Shown piece by piece: positions 23,948-31,486 of a stretch of 35,724 nucleotides of DNA (the stretch's first letter is position 1; every line of letters starts with the position of its first letter). The notes below the pieces were generated by a model, which saw only the letters and a program-made list of their open reading frames with translations, did no database searches and was not told where the DNA came from. The stretch is from Propionibacterium sp. (lineage in GTDB: Bacteria > Actinomycetota > Actinomycetes > Propionibacteriales > Propionibacteriaceae): assembly GCA_012838755.1 (NCBI GenBank), contig DUOQ01000327.1:1-35724 (forward strand), given 5' to 3'. The translations under genes and the position numbers were made by a program.

Positions 23948-25294
23948 ATGCACGCGTGGTTCGACATCTCCGCCGGGGTCGCCGGTGACATGCTCCTGGG
24001 TTCGCTCCTGGACGCCGGCGCCGACGTCGGTGCGGTACAGGCGGCGCTGGACGCCGTGGTGCCCGGCGCGGTGCGCCTCGAGGCCGAGGAGGTCGTGCGC
24101 GGGGGGCAGCGGGCCACGAAGGCACGGGTGCGGGTGCTGGTCGACGACCCGCCCCACCGGACGTGGGCCACGATCCGGGACATGTTGCTCGCCGCGGGGC
24201 TGGACGACCGGACGCAGCAGTGGTCGCTGGAGGCGTTCGAGCGCCTGGCGGTCGCTGAGGGTCGCACCCACGGCGTGGACCCCGCGACGGTGCACTTCCA
24301 CGAGGTCGGCGCCCTGGACTCGATCGCCGACGTCGTCGGCACGTGTGAGGCGCTGCGGCTGCTCGGTGTGACGTCGGTGTCCGCCTCGCCGGTGCGCGTG
24401 GGGTCGGGCCGGGTCCGGGCCGCGCACGGCGACCTCCCGGTGCCGGTGCCCGCGGTGGCCCAACTGGTGCTGGGCTGGCAGGTGCACCCGACCCCGGCCG
24501 GTGGGGGCGACCCCGGTCACCCGCACGATCACGGCCATCCTGCGGAGCACGGGCACCCCCACGACCCTTCCCACCGCGGCCGTTCCCACGAGCAGGCCCA
24601 CGACCACGACACGCCCGCACCGGTCACCACGCCCGGCAGCGTGGGTGAGCTGGCCACCCCGACCGGCATGGCCCTGGTGCGCGCGCTGGCGGGCGACGCG
24701 TGCGCGGGGGTGCCGGCCCTGGCCACCCGGGCGCTCGGTGTGGGGGCCGGCGGCAAGGACCTCCCCGACTGGCCGAACGTCGTCCGGGTCCTGCTGGGCG
24801 AGCCCGCGGCGTCCCTCGACCGGCCCGCGACCGAGCTGGCCGAGCTGCGCGCCAACGTCGACGACCTCGACCCGCGCCTGTGGCCGGGCGTCCTCGAGGC
24901 CCTGCTCGGTGCGGGGGCGGCCGACGCGTGGCTGGTGCCCATTCAGATGAAGAAGGGACGCCCCGCGTTCACCCTGCACGCCCTGGCCGATGCCGGACAC
25001 CACGATGCGGTGGTGGACGCGATGCTGACGCACACGTCCACCCTGGGCGTGCGCTGGACGCCCGTCGCCCGCGTCGTGCTCGACCGTGCGTGGGTGGCCG
25101 TCGACGTGGACGGGCAGTCGGTGCGCGTCAAGGTGGGGTCTCGCGACGGGGTGGTGTTGCACGCGGCGCCCGAGTTCTCCGACGTGGCCGAGGCCGCCCG
25201 GGCCATGGGGCGTCCCGAGGCCCACGTCCTGGTCCGCGCGCAGGCCGCGGCCGCGGCGTCCGGGCTGGTGCCGGGTGGGCGGATCATCTCCTGA
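23948..25294 (+). CDS. larC: Nickel-pincer cofactor cyclometallase LarC
   Basis: 448 residues. LarC inserts nickel into the thiolated pyridinium nucleotide, the last step of nickel-pincer nucleotide (NPN) synthesis. The N-terminus HAWFDISAGVAGDMLLGSLL and VHFHEVGALDSIADVVG (about 115-135) are LarC signatures. GELATPTGMALVRALA and the C-terminal half with ELRANVDDLDP and QMKKGRPAFTLHAL complete it. Between the LarC1-like and LarC2-like parts lies a linker with 11 histidines in residues 191-220, a likely nickel-binding stretch. The gene is one continuous frame, not split by a frameshift as in Lactobacillus. larE and larB follow. The start is ATG 23948; ATG 23939 is in frame three codons earlier. 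Confidence 0.93.
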   Translation: MHAWFDISAGVAGDMLLGSLLDAGADVGAVQAALDAVVPGAVRLEAEEVVRGGQRATKARVRVLVDDPPHRTWATIRDMLLAAGLDDRTQQWSLEAFERLAVAEGRTHGVDPATVHFHEVGALDSIADVVGTCEALRLLGVTSVSASPVRVGSGRVRAAHGDLPVPVPAVAQLVLGWQVHPTPAGGGDPGHPHDHGHPAEHGHPHDPSHRGRSHEQAHDHDTPAPVTTPGSVGELATPTGMALVRALAGDACAGVPALATRALGVGAGGKDLPDWPNVVRVLLGEPAASLDRPATELAELRANVDDLDPRLWPGVLEALLGAGAADAWLVPIQMKKGRPAFTLHALADAGHHDAVVDAMLTHTSTLGVRWTPVARVVLDRAWVAVDVDGQSVRVKVGSRDGVVLHAAPEFSDVAEAARAMGRPEAHVLVRAQAAAAASGLVPGGRIIS

Positions 25295-25311
25295 GGTGCC
25301 CCGCCCGCGAG

Positions 25312-25317
25312 TAGGGT
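25312..25317 (+). promoter_or_regulatory. -10 hexamer before larE
   Basis: TAGGGT 21 bases before the larE GTG; a short leader carries GAGAGGAG. It suggests larE-larB can be transcribed apart from larC. No -35 visible. Confidence 0.35.
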
Positions 25318-25338
25318 GACGGCAGCGAGAGGAGCGGT

Positions 25339-26211
25339 GTGGCGACGCAGCACAGTGAGGAGTCGGGCCGGTGGGCGGGGTTGTCCGGGCCCGAGCTGGC
25401 CGATGCGCTGGCGGTGGCCGCGCGCCTGCCGGAGGCGGGACGCCTCGGGGTCGCGTTCTCCGGGGGCGTGGACTCGGCCGTGCTGCTTGCCGTCGCGGTG
25501 CGCGCGCTGGGCGGCGACCGGGCGATCGGCTTGCTGGCGGTGTCGGATTCCCTGGCCCGCGACGAGCTGGCGCTGGCGCGGGGGACGGCCGACGAGATCG
25601 GGGCGCCCCTGGTCGAGTTCGAGACCCGTGAGGGCGACAACCCGGCGTATCGGGCCAACGACGTGGACCGGTGCTTCCACTGCAAGGACGAGATGTTCAC
25701 GGTGATCGACACCCGCCTGGTCGACGAGTTCGGCCTGGTCGCGGTCGCCTACGGCGAGAACGCCGACGACGCGGCGCGCATCGACCGCCCGGGTGCGCGG
25801 GCGGCGACCGACCACGCGGTGCTGCGGCCCCTGGCCGAGGCCGGGCTGGGCAAGCGCCGGGTGCGCGCCCTGGCGCGGGCGCTGGGGTTGTCGGTGGCCG
25901 ACAAGCCCGCCGCCCCGTGCTTGGCGAGCCGGATCCCGCACGGGCAGGAGGTCACGCCCGCGAAGCTGAAGCAGGTCGAGGCGGGCGAGGAGGTCCTGCG
26001 GGAGTGGGGGTTCACCGATGCGCGGGTCCGCCACCACGGCGACATCGCCCGGATCGAGGTGCCGGCCGACGAGCTCGGGTTGTTCGCCGAGGTCGAGCGA
26101 CGCGACGGGGTGCTGCGCGGCCTGCGCGAGGCGGGATTCGCTTACGTGACGGTCGACCTGGCCGGGTTGCAGTCGGGCGCGTTCACGCTGCAGGTGCTGC
26201 GTCGTGGCTGA
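25339..26211 (+). CDS. larE: ATP-dependent sacrificial sulfur transferase LarE
   Basis: 290-residue PP-loop enzyme that gives sulfur to the NPN precursor. PP-loop SGGVDS is at residues 41-46. RCFHCK holds C112 and C115. C194 in PCLASRIPHG corresponds in position to the cysteine that the lactobacillar enzyme sacrifices to dehydroalanine. I see no extra cysteines of the kind used by [4Fe-4S] LarE variants, so a sacrificial mechanism is the better guess. GTG 25339 has GAGAGGAG (25327-25334) upstream. Its end overlaps larB by eight bases. An NAD-synthetase-like or ExsB-like PP-loop protein is unlikely given LarC and LarB next door. Confidence 0.93.
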   Translation: MATQHSEESGRWAGLSGPELADALAVAARLPEAGRLGVAFSGGVDSAVLLAVAVRALGGDRAIGLLAVSDSLARDELALARGTADEIGAPLVEFETREGDNPAYRANDVDRCFHCKDEMFTVIDTRLVDEFGLVAVAYGENADDAARIDRPGARAATDHAVLRPLAEAGLGKRRVRALARALGLSVADKPAAPCLASRIPHGQEVTPAKLKQVEAGEEVLREWGFTDARVRHHGDIARIEVPADELGLFAEVERRDGVLRGLREAGFAYVTVDLAGLQSGAFTLQVLRRG

Positions 26212-26869
26212 CGACGACATCGCCGACCTCGACCTCGACCGGGGCGCACGCCGGGGCGGGTTCCCCGAGGCCGTCTACTGCGAGGGCAAGTCGCCCGACC
26301 AGCTCCGGGCCATCGCCGCGCGCGTGGCCGAGCGGCCCGACGTGGTGACGATCTTCACTCGCGCCGACCCCGAGCGGGCCGGCGCCGTGCTGGCGGTGCT
26401 GCCCGACGCGTTCCACGACCCGGTCGCCCGCCTGCTGGTCTGGCCGCCGCGGATGCCCGAACCGACCGGCGGGCTGGTCGTCGTCGCCTGTGCCGGCACC
26501 TCCGACCTGCCGGTCGCCCGCGAGGCCCTGCTGACCGCCCGCCACCTCGGACGCCGCGCCGAGCTCGTCGTCGACGTCGGCATCGCCGGGGTGCACCGCA
26601 CGCTGGACAAGCTCGACCTGTTCCGCAGCGCCGGCGCGATCGTGGTGGTCGCGGGCATGGACGGCGCGCTGCCCGGGCTCATCGCCGGCCTGGTGTCCTG
26701 CCCCGTGGTCGCCGTGCCCACCTCGGTCGGCTACGGCGCCGCGTTCGGCGGCATCGCGCCCCTGCTCACCATGCTCAACGCGTGCGCGCCCGGCGTCGGG
26801 GTGGTCAACATCGACAACGGCTACGGCGGAGGGCACCTCGCCGCCCAGATCGCGGCGCCCCGCGCCTGA
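26204..26869 (+). CDS. larB: NaAD carboxylase/hydrolase LarB
   Basis: 221 residues, related to AIR carboxylase (PurE). LarB carboxylates nicotinic acid adenine dinucleotide and releases AMP, the first NPN step. Signatures: FPEAVYCEGKSPDQL near residue 19, GLVVVACAGTSDLPVAREA (about 88-106), VDVGIAGVHR, VVAGMDGALPGLIAGLV, PTSVGYGAAFGG and NIDNGYGGGHLAAQI at the end. The GTG start overlaps the larE stop by eight bases, so it is translated with larE. It is full length. No larA-like racemase gene is in the window. Confidence 0.94.
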   Translation: MADDDIADLDLDRGARRGGFPEAVYCEGKSPDQLRAIAARVAERPDVVTIFTRADPERAGAVLAVLPDAFHDPVARLLVWPPRMPEPTGGLVVVACAGTSDLPVAREALLTARHLGRRAELVVDVGIAGVHRTLDKLDLFRSAGAIVVVAGMDGALPGLIAGLVSCPVVAVPTSVGYGAAFGGIAPLLTMLNACAPGVGVVNIDNGYGGGHLAAQIAAPRA

Positions 26870-26892
26870 TTCCCTTCCTCGGGGCGGGGCGC
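26855..26892. terminator. Possible bidirectional terminator hairpin
   Basis: GCGCCCCG (26855-26862) can pair with CGGGGCGC (26885-26892) across the gap between convergent larB and recO. The loop is long (22 bases) and half the stem is in larB, so this is weak. Confidence 0.25.
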
Positions 26893-26914
26893 GCTGGCGA
26901 CCGGGTGCGACGGC

Positions 26915-27655
26915 CTACCGCGCCACGTGCTGGATCGTGCGCAGTCCGCGCTCGAGGTGCCACGTCACGAACGCGGCGACCAGGCCCGAGGCCTGGTTCT
27001 GGGTAACCTCGTCGACGTCCCGCGTGGCCGTCCAGTCGCCGCTGATCAGCGCGGACAGGTGCGCCAGCGTGGCGGGCCGCACCCGCGGCGTCCCGGGTGG
27101 ACGGCAGCGGGGGCAGACCAGCCCGCCCTGGGCAGGGGAGAAGGCGTCGTGGGGGCCGACCTCGCCGCACGAGGCGCACGCGTCGAGGCTGGGCGCCATG
27201 CCGGCGGTGGCGACGGCGCGCAGCAGGTAGGAGTCCATGACCATGGTGGCAGGACGCGCCCCGTCGTGGGTGCCCGCGACCAGGGCGTGCAGGGCGCCGG
27301 CCAGCAACTGGTACTGCGGCAGGGCCGGCTCGTTCTCGATGCTGACCAGGCGGTCGGCCGTCTCGAGCAACACCTGCCCGATCGTGTAGCGCGGGTAGTC
27401 GGTGCACAGGGGCTCCGACCAGGCGTGCAGGGTCACGGCCTCGGTGATCACGTCGAGGGTGCGCCCGGTGGCGAACTGCAGGTCGACGTGGCTGAACGGC
27501 TCCAGCCGGGCGCCCCACTTGCTCGACGTCCGCCGGACGCCGCGGGCCACCGCCCGCACCTTGCCGTGCCGGCGGGACAGGACCGTGATGATGCGGTCGG
27601 CCTCGCCCAGCTTGTGGGTGCGCAGGACGACGCCCTGGTCACGGTAGGTCGGCAT
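26915..27655 (-). CDS. recO: DNA repair protein RecO
   Basis: 246-residue RecO, which helps load RecA at gaps and anneals single strands. The N-terminal OB-fold has YRDQGVVLRTHKLGEADRIITVLS and GKVRAVARGVRRTSSKWGARLEPF. The helical C-terminal part includes a Cys4 zinc site, CASC (about residue 164) and CPRC. Length is normal. ATG 27655 is 12 bases after the zur stop, so zur-recO form an operon. The recO-zur proximity with glyS nearby is ancestral in actinobacteria. uppS, usually adjacent, is displaced here. Confidence 0.96.
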   Translation of the reverse strand: MPTYRDQGVVLRTHKLGEADRIITVLSRRHGKVRAVARGVRRTSSKWGARLEPFSHVDLQFATGRTLDVITEAVTLHAWSEPLCTDYPRYTIGQVLLETADRLVSIENEPALPQYQLLAGALHALVAGTHDGARPATMVMDSYLLRAVATAGMAPSLDACASCGEVGPHDAFSPAQGGLVCPRCRPPGTPRVRPATLAHLSALISGDWTATRDVDEVTQNQASGLVAAFVTWHLERGLRTIQHVAR

Positions 27656-27667
27656 GGCAGTGGCCCC

Positions 27668-28069
27668 TCAGGCGGAGCAGTCGGGGCAGAGACCATTCAG
27701 TTCGATCTCGTGGTCGACGTCGGAGAAGCCGTTCTTGCGCGCGAACGCGTCGATCAGCTCCTCCACGCCCTCGAACTCGATCTCGACGGTGCGCCCGCAC
27801 TGGCGGCAGATCAGGTGGTGGTGGTGCGCGTGGGTCGCGGTGCCGCACGCGCGGTAGGAGGCCTGGCCGTCGGGCAGCCGCACGACGTCGACCTCACCGG
27901 CCTCGGCCATCGCCTGCAGGTTGCGGTAGACGGTGGCCAGCCCCACGGAGTGCCCCTGGTGCCGCAGCAGGTCGTGGATGTCCTGCGCGGTGCGGAACTC
28001 CTCGATCTCGGCCATCACCTCGGCGATCGTGGCGCGCTGGCGCGTCCGCCGCTGGGGTGTGGTGGTCAA
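27668..28069 (-). CDS. zur: Zinc uptake regulator Zur (Fur family)
   Basis: 133-residue Fur-family repressor. The winged-helix part has RTRQRATIAEVMAEIEEFR, AQDIHDLLRHQGHSVGLATV and YRNLQAMAEAGEVD. The metal-binding dimerisation part has THAHHHHLICRQCGRTVEIE and the C-terminal CPDC, giving two CxxC pairs for structural zinc. It closely resembles mycobacterial Zur (FurB) as I remember it (HHHHLVCRSCG, GFSDVSHTIE) and occupies the same place near recO and glyS, so Zur is preferred over Fur or PerR. The start is TTG 28069, after GAGGAGGG with a seven-base gap; no ATG fits. No typical Zur box is seen in the intergenic region. Confidence 0.9.
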   Translation of the reverse strand: MTTTPQRRTRQRATIAEVMAEIEEFRTAQDIHDLLRHQGHSVGLATVYRNLQAMAEAGEVDVVRLPDGQASYRACGTATHAHHHHLICRQCGRTVEIEFEGVEELIDAFARKNGFSDVDHEIELNGLCPDCSA

Positions 28070-28093
28070 TGCTCGGCCCTCCTCGTCCGACCC

Positions 28094-28099
28094 AGACTA
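28094..28099 (-). promoter_or_regulatory. zur -10 hexamer
   Basis: TAGTCT on the minus strand; predicted leader about 18 bases including GAGGAGGG. It lies 12 bases from the divergent hexamer at 28112-28117. Confidence 0.4.
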
Positions 28100-28111
28100 C
28101 CCCCGGGGCAC

Positions 28112-28117
28112 TAGGCT
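28112..28117 (+). promoter_or_regulatory. -10 hexamer, leaderless ABM gene
   Basis: TAGGCT, seven bases (GGCCCGC) before ATG 28125, no Shine-Dalgarno. Confidence 0.55.
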
Positions 28118-28124
28118 GGCCCGC

Positions 28125-28433
28125 ATGCTGGCCTTCAGTCGGTTCCGCGTCGCGCCGGACGCCGAGGCGTCCTTCGTCGAGCGCGCCGAGGACGCGGTCG
28201 CCTTCTTCCGATTCCGTCCCGGCAACCTCTCCGCCGACCTGGTGCGCAACCTCGACGAGCCGGACCTCTGGGCCATCCAGACCGTCTGGGAGAACGTCGG
28301 ATCGTACCGCCGGGCCTACAACGGCTACGAGGCGAAGATGGTGCTGGTCACGCTGATGAGCGAGGCCATCGACGAGCCCAGCGCCTACGACGCCCCCGAC
28401 ACCGTCGGCGAGAACATCCCGCGCTGGTCCTGA
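28125..28433 (+). CDS. ABM-fold (dimeric alpha-beta barrel) protein
   Basis: 102-residue soluble protein. MLAFSRFRVAPDAEASFVERAEDAVAFFRFRPG, then LWAIQTVWENVGSYRRAY, is the beta-alpha-beta pattern of antibiotic-biosynthesis-monooxygenase (ABM) proteins, which form dimeric ferredoxin-like barrels. Members range from quinone-forming monooxygenases to heme-degrading enzymes; no heme-ligating His/Asn pattern is obvious, so the activity is open. ATG 28125 is fixed by the -10 box. The next gene's promoter begins 18 bases after its stop. Confidence 0.75.
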   Translation: MLAFSRFRVAPDAEASFVERAEDAVAFFRFRPGNLSADLVRNLDEPDLWAIQTVWENVGSYRRAYNGYEAKMVLVTLMSEAIDEPSAYDAPDTVGENIPRWS

Positions 28434-28450
28434 GGTGGTCCGTGGGGGTG

Positions 28451-28479
28451 GTGACGGCCCGCCCCACGACGAGTACGGT
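28451..28479 (+). promoter_or_regulatory. Promoter of lipoprotein gene, leaderless
   Basis: -35 GTGACG (28451-28456), 17-base spacer, -10 TACGGT (28474-28479), then six bases to GTG 28486. Confidence 0.55.
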
Positions 28480-28485
28480 GTCGGG

Positions 28486-28959
28486 GTGGTGGCCCTGACA
28501 AGGAGATTGGCGGCCGCGGCGCTCGTGGGGGCCCTGGTGCTCACCGGCTGTGGCTCGATCCCGCGCGACCCCGACGGAACGCTCGAGCGCGTCCGAGCGT
28601 CCGGCACCCTGCGTGCCGGGGCGTCCCCGGGCGGTGGCCGGGTGTCGGTCGACCGTGATCGGGCGACCGGGCCCGAGGTGGACCTGGTCGAGGACTTCGC
28701 CGGCGCGCTCGGTGCTGAGGTGGAGTGGCGCCCCGGCGGCGAGGAGGACCTCGTGGCCGCCATGGAACGCGGCGAGCTCGACCTGATCGCCGGCGGTCTG
28801 ACCGACCAGTCCCCCTGGGCCGGGAAGGTCGCGCTCACCCGTCCGTACGCCACCAGCGAGTTCGACGGGGGCACGGTCAGGCACGTGCTCGCCGTGCCGC
28901 TGGGGGAGAACGCGATGTTGTTCACGCTGGAGGAGTGGCTCGACCGGAGGGCGTCGTGA
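28486..28959 (+). CDS. Truncated family-3 solute-binding lipoprotein
   Basis: 157-residue lipoprotein. The signal peptide has a basic start (ALTRRL), a hydrophobic core and lipobox LTGC with C22. Then TLERVRASGTLRAGASPGG, GPEVDLVEDFAGALGAEVEW and LVAAMERGELDLIAGGLTD match lobe 1 of amino-acid-type (family 3) binding proteins. The sequence then runs directly to HVLAVPLGENAMLFTLEEWL, which looks like the return segment near the end of such proteins. The second lobe of roughly 100 residues is absent, with no frameshift visible. It may be a one-lobe sensor or remnant; the ligand is unknown. The start GTG 28486 is supported by the promoter; further GTG codons occur upstream in frame. It overlaps the CDF gene by four bases. 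Confidence 0.72.
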   Translation: MVALTRRLAAAALVGALVLTGCGSIPRDPDGTLERVRASGTLRAGASPGGGRVSVDRDRATGPEVDLVEDFAGALGAEVEWRPGGEEDLVAAMERGELDLIAGGLTDQSPWAGKVALTRPYATSEFDGGTVRHVLAVPLGENAMLFTLEEWLDRRAS

Positions 28960-29945
28960 GCCGCGGGGGTCGCGAGGGCCGAGCGTCGTTCGGCGCCACC
29001 GAGCTGCCCGCCGAGCAGGCCGACGCCCTGCGTCGCGCCCGCCGCCTGGAGTGGGTGAGCCTGGCTTACCTGTCGACGGGCATCGTGGTGGTGTTCCTGG
29101 TGATGGGCTCGAGCCAGGCGATGAAGGTCGCGTGGGTGGAGGACCTGCTCTCCCTGGTTCCCCCGGTCGTGTTCCTCGTCTCGTCCCGCCTGGCCGGACG
29201 CCCGCCCTCGCCCGAGCACCCCTACGGCCACCACCGGGCCGTCGCATCGGCCCACCTGGTCGCGGCGGCCGCCCTGTTCGCCATGGGCGTGTTCATGGTC
29301 CTCGACTCGGGGATGGGCCTGGTCAAGGCCGAGCACCCGCCGATCGGCACCTTCCACCTCGTCGGGCAGACGATCTGGGCCGGGTGGCTGATGATCGCCG
29401 CGATGGTCTACACCGGCATCGGGCCGGTCATCCTGGGCCACCTCAAGAAGCCGCTGTCGCAGGCCCTGCACGACAAGGTGCTCTACGCCGACTCCGAGAT
29501 GAACGCGGCCGACTGGCGGACCGCCGCCGCCGCCATCGTCGGGATACTCGGCATCGGGATCGGCTGGTGGTGGGCGGACGCGGTGGCCGCCCTGCTCATC
29601 GCGGCCAGCGTCGTGGGCGACGGCGTCAAGGGCATCGGCAACGCGCTGCGGGACCTCATGGACGGGGAGGCCCGCACCCACGACGACCGGGAGGTGCACC
29701 CGCTGGTGAACGCCGTGCTGACCGCGGCCCGGGGGCCGGCGTGGGTGGGGGAGGCCGGCGTCCGGGTGCGTGACCAGGGGCACCTGCTGCACACCGAGGT
29801 GTTCGTCGTGCCGACCGCGCCGGTCGACGTGGCCGACCTCGAGGCCCTCGCTGCGAGCATCCGCGACCTCGACTGGAAGCTCCACGACGTGGCCGTGGTG
29901 CCGGTGACCCGCCTGCCGGACGCCGTGCGCTCGACGCCGGTCTAG
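28956..29945 (+). CDS. Cation diffusion facilitator-like transporter
   Basis: 329-residue CDF-family membrane protein with six helices, first near WVSLAYLSTGIVVVFLVMGS, and a C-terminal cytoplasmic domain. HPYGHHRA (from H88) is the loop after helix 2 conserved in CDF proteins; TEVFVVP in the C-terminal domain fits too. The usual metal site looks altered: helix 2 has D63 but Leu at position 67, and helix 5 reads ADSEMNAAD, giving Met182 where His/Asp is usual, with D186 kept. Metal choice or coupling may therefore differ. GTG 28956 overlaps the lipoprotein stop (GTGA), pointing to a shared role at the membrane. Confidence 0.85.
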   Translation: MSRGGREGRASFGATELPAEQADALRRARRLEWVSLAYLSTGIVVVFLVMGSSQAMKVAWVEDLLSLVPPVVFLVSSRLAGRPPSPEHPYGHHRAVASAHLVAAAALFAMGVFMVLDSGMGLVKAEHPPIGTFHLVGQTIWAGWLMIAAMVYTGIGPVILGHLKKPLSQALHDKVLYADSEMNAADWRTAAAAIVGILGIGIGWWWADAVAALLIAASVVGDGVKGIGNALRDLMDGEARTHDDREVHPLVNAVLTAARGPAWVGEAGVRVRDQGHLLHTEVFVVPTAPVDVADLEALAASIRDLDWKLHDVAVVPVTRLPDAVRSTPV

Positions 29946-29986
29946 ACGCGCGGCGGACCTGTTACCGACGCGACTGGCCGGGCGGA

Positions 29987-30026
29987 TAGGGTGGCCCAGC
30001 ACATGGAGGATGCCTGCCGGGCATCC
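29987..30026 (+). promoter_or_regulatory. glyS -10 hexamer and 5'-end hairpin
   Basis: TAGGGT (29987-29992); predicted start about 30000. Perfect seven-base hairpin GGATGCC (30008-30014), loop TGCCG, GGCATCC (30020-30026). AAGGAGG (30036-30042) follows. The leader is too short for a T-box. Confidence 0.5.
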
Positions 30027-30053
30027 CCAGCCGACAAGGAGGCACCAGGTCAC

Positions 30054-31433
30054 ATGGCCAGCAAGCTCGACAACGTCATCAGCCTCACGAAGCGTCGCGG
30101 CTTCGTGTACCCCAGCGGTGAGATCTACGGTGGTACCCGGGCGGCCTGGGACTACGGTCCCTACGGCGTCGAGCTCAAGGAGAACATCAAGCGCCAGTGG
30201 TGGAAGACCATGGTGCAGGGACGCCCCGACGTGGTGGGCATCGACTCCTCGATCATCCTGCCCCGCCAGGTGTGGGTGGCCTCGGGCCACGTGGGCGTCT
30301 TCTCCGACCCGCTGACCGAGTGCATGAGCTGCCACAAGCGGTTCCGCGCCGACCAGCTCGAGGAGGCCTTCGAGTTCAAGAAGGGCCGCGCGCCCGAGGG
30401 GCTGCAGGAGATCAACTGCCCCGAGTGCGGCAACCTCGGCCAGTTCACCGAGCCGCGCGACTTCAACATGATGTTGAAGACCTACCTCGGCGTCATCGAG
30501 GACGAGTCCGGGCTGCACTACCTGCGCCCCGAGACCGCCCAGGGCATCTTCGTGAACTTCGGCAACGTCGTGCAGACCTCGCGCATGAAGGTGCCCTTCG
30601 GCATCGGCCAGGTCGGCAAGAGCTTCCGCAACGAGATCACGCCCGGGAACTTCATCTTCCGCACCCGCGAGTTCGAGCAGATGGAGATGCAGTTCTTCGT
30701 CGAGCCCGGCACCGACGAGGAGTGGCACCAGCAGTGGATCGACACCCGCGTCGCCTGGTACACCGGCCTGGGCATCAGCCCCGAGAACCTGCGCCAGTAC
30801 GAGCACCCGGCCGAGAAGCTGTCGCACTACTCCAAGCGCACCGTCGACATCGAGTACAACTTCGGCTTCACCGGTGGTGACGGCTGGGGCGAGCTCGAGG
30901 GCATCGCGAACCGCACCGACTTCGACCTCAGCACGCACTCGGAGCACTCGGGCCAGGACCTGTCGTACTTCGACCAGGCCAAGGGCGAGCGCTACACCCC
31001 CTTCGTGATCGAGCCGTCGGCCGGCCTCACCCGTTCGGTGATGGCGTTCCTCGTCGAGGCCTACACCGAGGACGAGGCGCCCAACGCCAAGGGCGGCGTC
31101 GACACCCGCACCGTGCTGAAGCTCGACCCGCGCCTGGCGCCGGTCAAGGTGGCGGTGCTGCCGCTGTCGCGCAACGAGGCCCTCTCTCCGAAGGCGCGCG
31201 ACCTGGCCGCAGAGCTGCGCCAGCACTGGAACGTCGAGTTCGACGACGCCCAGGCCATCGGACGCCGCTACCGCCGCCAGGACGAGATCGGGACGCCCTA
31301 CTGCGTGACCGTCGACTTCGACACCCTCGAGGACAACGCGGTCACGATCCGTGAGCGCGACTCCATGACCCAGGAGCGCGTTGCGCTCGACCAGGTCGCC
31401 TCCTACCTGGGTGGTCGACTGCTGGGGTGCTGA
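30054..31433 (+). CDS. glyS: Glycyl-tRNA synthetase (dimeric type)
   Basis: 459-residue class II synthetase of the alpha2 type. It begins [20 protein letters not shown], with [13 protein letters not shown] (residues 24-36). A zinc-like pair CMSCHKRF / CPECGN lies around residues 91-125. Motif 2 is [21 protein letters not shown]; motif 3 is [15 protein letters not shown]. The anticodon-binding domain has [16 protein letters not shown] and [18 protein letters not shown] 30054 gives the usual N-terminus; a GTG at 29991 and ATG at 30003 are in frame but would add non-homologous residues. It is near zur and recO, as in other actinobacteria. Confidence 0.97.
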   Translation: MASKLDNVISLTKRRGFVYPSGEIYGGTRAAWDYGPYGVELKENIKRQWWKTMVQGRPDVVGIDSSIILPRQVWVASGHVGVFSDPLTECMSCHKRFRADQLEEAFEFKKGRAPEGLQEINCPECGNLGQFTEPRDFNMMLKTYLGVIEDESGLHYLRPETAQGIFVNFGNVVQTSRMKVPFGIGQVGKSFRNEITPGNFIFRTREFEQMEMQFFVEPGTDEEWHQQWIDTRVAWYTGLGISPENLRQYEHPAEKLSHYSKRTVDIEYNFGFTGGDGWGELEGIANRTDFDLSTHSEHSGQDLSYFDQAKGERYTPFVIEPSAGLTRSVMAFLVEAYTEDEAPNAKGGVDTRTVLKLDPRLAPVKVAVLPLSRNEALSPKARDLAAELRQHWNVEFDDAQAIGRRYRRQDEIGTPYCVTVDFDTLEDNAVTIRERDSMTQERVALDQVASYLGGRLLGC

Positions 31434-31444
31434 CCCCGGCCGCT

Positions 31445-31463
31445 GGCTGAGCTTGTCGAAGCC
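31445..31463 (+). repeat. Actinobacterial intergenic palindrome-like repeat
   Basis: GGCTGAGCTTGTCGAAGCC, an imperfect palindrome between glyS and the alpha-galactosidase gene. It closely resembles the high-copy intergenic motif (variants of TTCGACAAGCTCAGCC) that I remember from many actinobacterial genomes. Only one copy is in this window. Its TTGTCG (31453-31458) sits 16 bases from the next -10 box. Confidence 0.5.
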
Positions 31464-31480
31464 CCTCGACACCCTAGGCT
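31453..31480 (+). promoter_or_regulatory. Promoter of alpha-galactosidase gene, leaderless
   Basis: -35 TTGTCG (31453-31458, inside the repeat), 16-base spacer, -10 TAGGCT (31475-31480), six bases to ATG 31487. Confidence 0.5.
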
Positions 31481-31486
31481 GGCCCC

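Noticed and set aside
25339-26211. larE read as an NAD synthetase or queuosine-type PP-loop enzyme
   Set aside because: The PCLASR cysteine block, RCFHCK and position between larC and larB are specific to LarE.
28070-28124. Zur or Fur box in the zur/ABM intergenic region
   Set aside because: No AT-rich inverted repeat of the TGAAAATGATTTTCA type is found; the region is GC-rich with only the two divergent -10 boxes.
29992-30053. T-box riboswitch before glyS
   Set aside because: The predicted leader is about 54 bases with one hairpin. A T-box needs a specifier stem and an antiterminator with the conserved T-box bulge, neither of which is present.
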